Assembly (NCBI GenBank): GCA_002696025.1
Contig: NZQU01000059.1
Coordinates: 1-9,612 of the forward strand
Reading direction: 5' to 3'
DNA length: 9,612 bases
DNA from: Crocinitomicaceae bacterium
Lineage (GTDB): Bacteria > Bacteroidota > Bacteroidia > Flavobacteriales_D > Crocinitomicaceae
Under the pieces are notes generated by a model. The model saw only the letters and a program-made list of their open reading frames with translations. It did no database searches and was not told where the DNA came from. Shown piece by piece: positions 7,598-9,612 of the stretch. Every line of letters starts with the position of its first letter. The stretch's first letter is position 1. The translations under genes were made by a program, and so were the position numbers.

Positions 7598-7918
7598 TTA
7601 AGAAATTAATTCATCAAGTTTAGATGCCAATTGTGCTTTTGCAACAGCTCCAACTGATTTGTCAGCTATTTCTCCATTTTTCATAAATAAAATAGTTGGG
7701 ATGCTTCTTATGCCATATTTAGAAGCAATGTTAGGGTTTTCATCAACATTTACTTTTCCTACCAATGCATTTCCTTCATATTCTTTTGAGATTTCATCAA
7801 CAAGTGGTCCAACCATTCTGCATGGCCCACACCATTCTGCCCAAAAATCAACCAATACTGGCTTGTCTGCTTTAATTACTAATTCTTCAAAATTGTCATC
7901 TGTAAATTCTAGTGCCAT
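7598..7918 (-). CDS. trxA: Thioredoxin
   Basis: Small cytoplasmic thiol-disulfide oxidoreductase that passes electrons from thioredoxin reductase to targets such as ribonucleotide reductase and peroxiredoxins. The 106-residue length is normal for a single thioredoxin domain, with no signal peptide. The active site is WCGPC with C30 and C33. D24 in VDFWAEW is the conserved buried acid, P74 in SIPT is the cis-proline, and the GKVNVDENP strand and C-terminal helix are all present. The ATG at 7916-7918 fits the family N-terminus. It lies 76 bases downstream of gltA on the same strand, with no evident strong terminator between them, so it may be co-transcribed or have its own promoter. Several thioredoxins can occur per genome, so the trxA symbol is by family rather than proven orthology. 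Confidence 0.97.
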   Translation of the reverse strand: MALEFTDDNFEELVIKADKPVLVDFWAEWCGPCRMVGPLVDEISKEYEGNALVGKVNVDENPNIASKYGIRSIPTILFMKNGEIADKSVGAVAKAQLASKLDELIS

Positions 7919-7970
7919 AATATTTATATTTTATGTTTTTATTCTCAAATGTGATGCCAAATAAACAAAT

Positions 7971-7985
7971 ATGTCATATTGACAT
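7971..7985. promoter_or_regulatory. Perfect short palindrome upstream of thioredoxin gene
   Basis: ATGTCA-TAT-TGACAT has perfect six-base arms and lies in the gltA-trx gap, 53 bases before the thioredoxin ATG. On the minus strand it overlaps CATATTTG (7966-7973), a one-mismatch -7-like element. The layout is that of an operator over a promoter, but the arms are short, no -33 element is clear and there is no T-tract for a terminator. Function is inference only. Confidence 0.25.
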
Positions 7986-7994
7986 TATTTCTAT

Positions 7995-9281
7995 TTATCT
8001 ATCTTCTAATTTGACATAATCCCTATTTTTATGCCCTGTATAAATCTGTCTAGGTCGTCCAATTGGATCATTGTTTTCTAACATTTCTTTCCATTGAGAA
8101 ATCCATCCAGGAAGCCTTCCCATAGCAAACATAACAGTAAACATGTCAGTAGGGATGCCAATTGCTTTGTATATGATTCCAGAATAAAAGTCTACATTAG
8201 GATATAAGTTTCTTGCTTTAAAATACTCATCTTCAAGCGCTACTTTTTCAAGCTTTTTAGCAATATCCAACATAGGATCATTTATCCCCATTTGATTTAA
8301 AACATCATCACATGATTTTTTAATGATGTTGGCTCTTGGATCAAAGTTTTTGTAAACTCTGTGTCCAAAGCCCATTAATCTAAATGGGTCATTTTTATCT
8401 TTTGCTTTTTTCACCCACTTATCAACATCTCCACCATCATGATGAATTTGCTGAAGCATTTCAATTACTGCTTGATTTGCACCACCATGCAAAGGCCCCC
8501 AAAGTGCTGAAATACCAGCAGATATAGTTGCATATAAGTTCGCTTGAGACGAACCAACAATTCTCACAGTTGAGGTTGAACAATTTTGTTCATGATCAGC
8601 ATGAAGAATAAGTAATTTATTCAATGCAGTTGAGACAATAGGGTCTACTTTATAGTCCTCAGTAGGCATTGCATACATCATATGTAAAAAGTTCTCACAA
8701 TAGCCATATTCATTTTTAGGGTAAATAAATGGATGTCGAATTGAATTTTTGTAAGCCCATGCAGCCAATGTTGGCATTTTTGCAATGAGTCGATGGATAG
8801 TTAAATCTTTCAAGTCAGAACTTCTGTATGGGTCTAATGATTCAGTGTAAAAAGTAGATAATGAGCATATCATTGATGATAAAACTCCCATTGGATGAGC
8901 CTGAGATGGATATGCTTCAAAAAATCGCTTCATGTCCTCATGAACAAGTGTGTGTCTATTTATGCTAGATTCGAATAGCTTATATTCATCTTTGTTTGGT
9001 AGATCTCCATACAACAGTAAGTATGCAACCTCTAAAAATGTAGCATTTTCAGCAAGTTGTTCTATTGGATAGCCACGATACCTTAATATCCCTTCTTCAC
9101 CGTTAAGAAATGTAATGGCACTTTTGGTAGCACCGGTATTTTTATAACCCGAATCAAGTGTAACATACCCAGTTTCTTGACGGAACTTAGAAATGTCAAT
9201 AGCTTTTTCATTTTCTGACCCTGTAATTACAGGGAGCTCATATGATTCCCCCCCCAATTCTATTTTTGCAACTTCGCTCAT
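7995..9281 (-). CDS. gltA: Citrate synthase
   Basis: Cytoplasmic enzyme that condenses acetyl-CoA and oxaloacetate to citrate and CoA at the entry of the TCA cycle. At 428 residues it matches the bacterial type II (E. coli GltA-like) form, which is about 427, rather than the shorter type I form. Catalytic residues are visible: H230 in HADHEQN, H265 in GPLHGGANQ and D364 in NVDFYSG. H307 in MGFGHRVYK and the R315 region contribute to oxaloacetate binding. The N-terminal domain with GYVTLDSGYKNTG and the ILRYRGYPIEQLAE segment are as expected. The ATG at 9279-9281 gives MSEVAKIELGGESYELP, a normal N-terminus. An odd detail is a run of eight G on the coding strand across codons 9-12. A possible promoter lies about 20 bases upstream. 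The gene is followed by thioredoxin on the same strand. Whether it is NADH-inhibited cannot be judged here. Confidence 0.98.
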   Translation of the reverse strand: MSEVAKIELGGESYELPVITGSENEKAIDISKFRQETGYVTLDSGYKNTGATKSAITFLNGEEGILRYRGYPIEQLAENATFLEVAYLLLYGDLPNKDEYKLFESSINRHTLVHEDMKRFFEAYPSQAHPMGVLSSMICSLSTFYTESLDPYRSSDLKDLTIHRLIAKMPTLAAWAYKNSIRHPFIYPKNEYGYCENFLHMMYAMPTEDYKVDPIVSTALNKLLILHADHEQNCSTSTVRIVGSSQANLYATISAGISALWGPLHGGANQAVIEMLQQIHHDGGDVDKWVKKAKDKNDPFRLMGFGHRVYKNFDPRANIIKKSCDDVLNQMGINDPMLDIAKKLEKVALEDEYFKARNLYPNVDFYSGIIYKAIGIPTDMFTVMFAMGRLPGWISQWKEMLENNDPIGRPRQIYTGHKNRDYVKLEDR

Positions 9282-9299
9282 CTGTTTTATTATTATGCT

Positions 9300-9331
9300 C
9301 TAATATACTAAGTTTCCTTTATTAACAACAA
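9300..9331 (-). promoter_or_regulatory. Candidate gltA promoter
   Basis: On the minus strand a TTGTTG (complement of 9326-9331) is followed after 18 bases by TATATTAG (complement of 9300-9307). The latter matches the -7 consensus TAnnTTTG except for one base. The spacing fits the 17-23 base range described for Bacteroidota promoters. The -7 element ends 18 bases before the gltA ATG, giving a short leader. The 99-base gap 9282-9380 holds nothing else I can identify; a weak bulged hairpin there is too poor to call as a terminator for the upstream peptidase gene. Confidence 0.38.
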
Positions 9332-9380
9332 TAAGAAACGATAAAAACGTTCTCTTTAACTTTTTTTGTATCCTTTGCTC

Positions 9381-9612
9381 TTATTTAACAATTGAAAGTT
9401 CATTAATAATATTTGTTGCACCCGCATATTTATCTATTATAAATAAAACATATCGAATGTCAACATTAATAGTCTTCTGTAAATTTTTATCAAAAATCAC
9501 ATCACCAGCCATGGCCTCAATATTTCCATCAAATGCAAGCCCAATTAACTCTCCTTTACCATTTAAAACAGGAGATCCAGAGTTTCCGCCGGTTATATCA
9601 TTATTGGTTAAA
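9381..9612 (-). CDS. S46 family dipeptidyl-peptidase (DPP7/DPP11-type), C-terminal part only
   Basis: The last 76 codons of a gene entering from the right edge, ending in TAA at 9381-9383. The peptide contains TGGNSGSP, where the Ser after Asn is the chymotrypsin-fold nucleophile, followed by GKGELIGLAFDGN and the C-terminal VDIRYVLFIIDKYAGATNII. These are hallmarks of MEROPS family S46, periplasmic or surface peptidases that release dipeptides from oligopeptide N-termini in Bacteroidota. The residue 18 positions after the catalytic Ser is Gly (in FDGN). In Porphyromonas gingivalis this position is Gly673 in DPP7 and Arg673 in the acidic-specific DPP11, so this protein should prefer hydrophobic rather than Asp/Glu residues at P1. 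The catalytic His and Asp lie outside the window. It is on the same strand as gltA with a 99-base gap, and appears to be functionally unrelated to it. Confidence 0.93.
   Translation of the reverse strand, partial: LTNNDITGGNSGSPVLNGKGELIGLAFDGNIEAMAGDVIFDKNLQKTINVDIRYVLFIIDKYAGATNIINELSIVK

Noticed and set aside
7659..7964. Plus-strand open frame of 101 codons opposite thioredoxin
   Set aside because: It is antisense to a thioredoxin with all key residues; the product is only a mirror of that gene.
9320..9372. AGAAACG...CGTTCT followed by T-rich sequence as a terminator for the S46 gene
   Set aside because: The stem is short and bulged, and the T-run lies on the wrong side for minus-strand transcription.
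1..9612. Search for CRISPR arrays, insertion sequences, tRNA/rRNA genes and transferred islands
   Set aside because: No spaced direct repeats, transposase-like proteins, terminal inverted repeats or RNA gene signatures were seen, and composition is even. Apart from the TSP3 array no significant repeats were noticed.

Overview
The window looks like chromosomal DNA from an AT-rich member of the Bacteroidota, most likely a marine or aquatic Flavobacteriales (Cryomorphaceae/Crocinitomicaceae-like). The evidence is an outer-membrane protein with a Bacteroidota-type N-terminal barrel, thrombospondin type-3 repeats and an OmpA domain; an S46 dipeptidyl-peptidase; AT-rich leaders without Shine-Dalgarno sequences; and TAnnTTTG-like -7 promoter elements. 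Genus and species cannot be named from this sequence alone.

Layout from left to right. Positions 1-307 (minus) hold the 5' part of a small secreted protein gene that runs off the left edge. It is divergent from rnhB (416-1027, plus; ribonuclease HII). Next is a two-gene unit on the plus strand: an uncharacterised exported protein with a predicted C-terminal beta-propeller (1107-3281), then, after 2 bases, an outer-membrane protein of the DUF5723-like barrel / TSP3 / OmpA type (3284-5863). A clear intrinsic terminator (about 5879-5910) closes this unit. lnt (5927-7549, plus; apolipoprotein N-acyltransferase) follows only 16 bases after the T-tract. A second hairpin (7551-7577) separates lnt from the convergent minus-strand genes: thioredoxin (7598-7918), citrate synthase gltA (7995-9281), and the 3' end of an S46 peptidase gene (9381-9612) that runs off the right edge.

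Functionally, the left and centre form an envelope cluster: an exported propeller protein, a peptidoglycan-binding outer-membrane protein and the enzyme that finishes lipoprotein maturation. The right side is housekeeping metabolism (TCA-cycle entry, thiol redox) plus a periplasmic peptidase that fits a peptide-feeding lifestyle. There are no mobile elements, CRISPR arrays, tRNAs or rRNAs, and base composition looks even throughout. Most of the window is ordinary core genome. The least understood part is the tightly linked propeller / OmpA-barrel pair.
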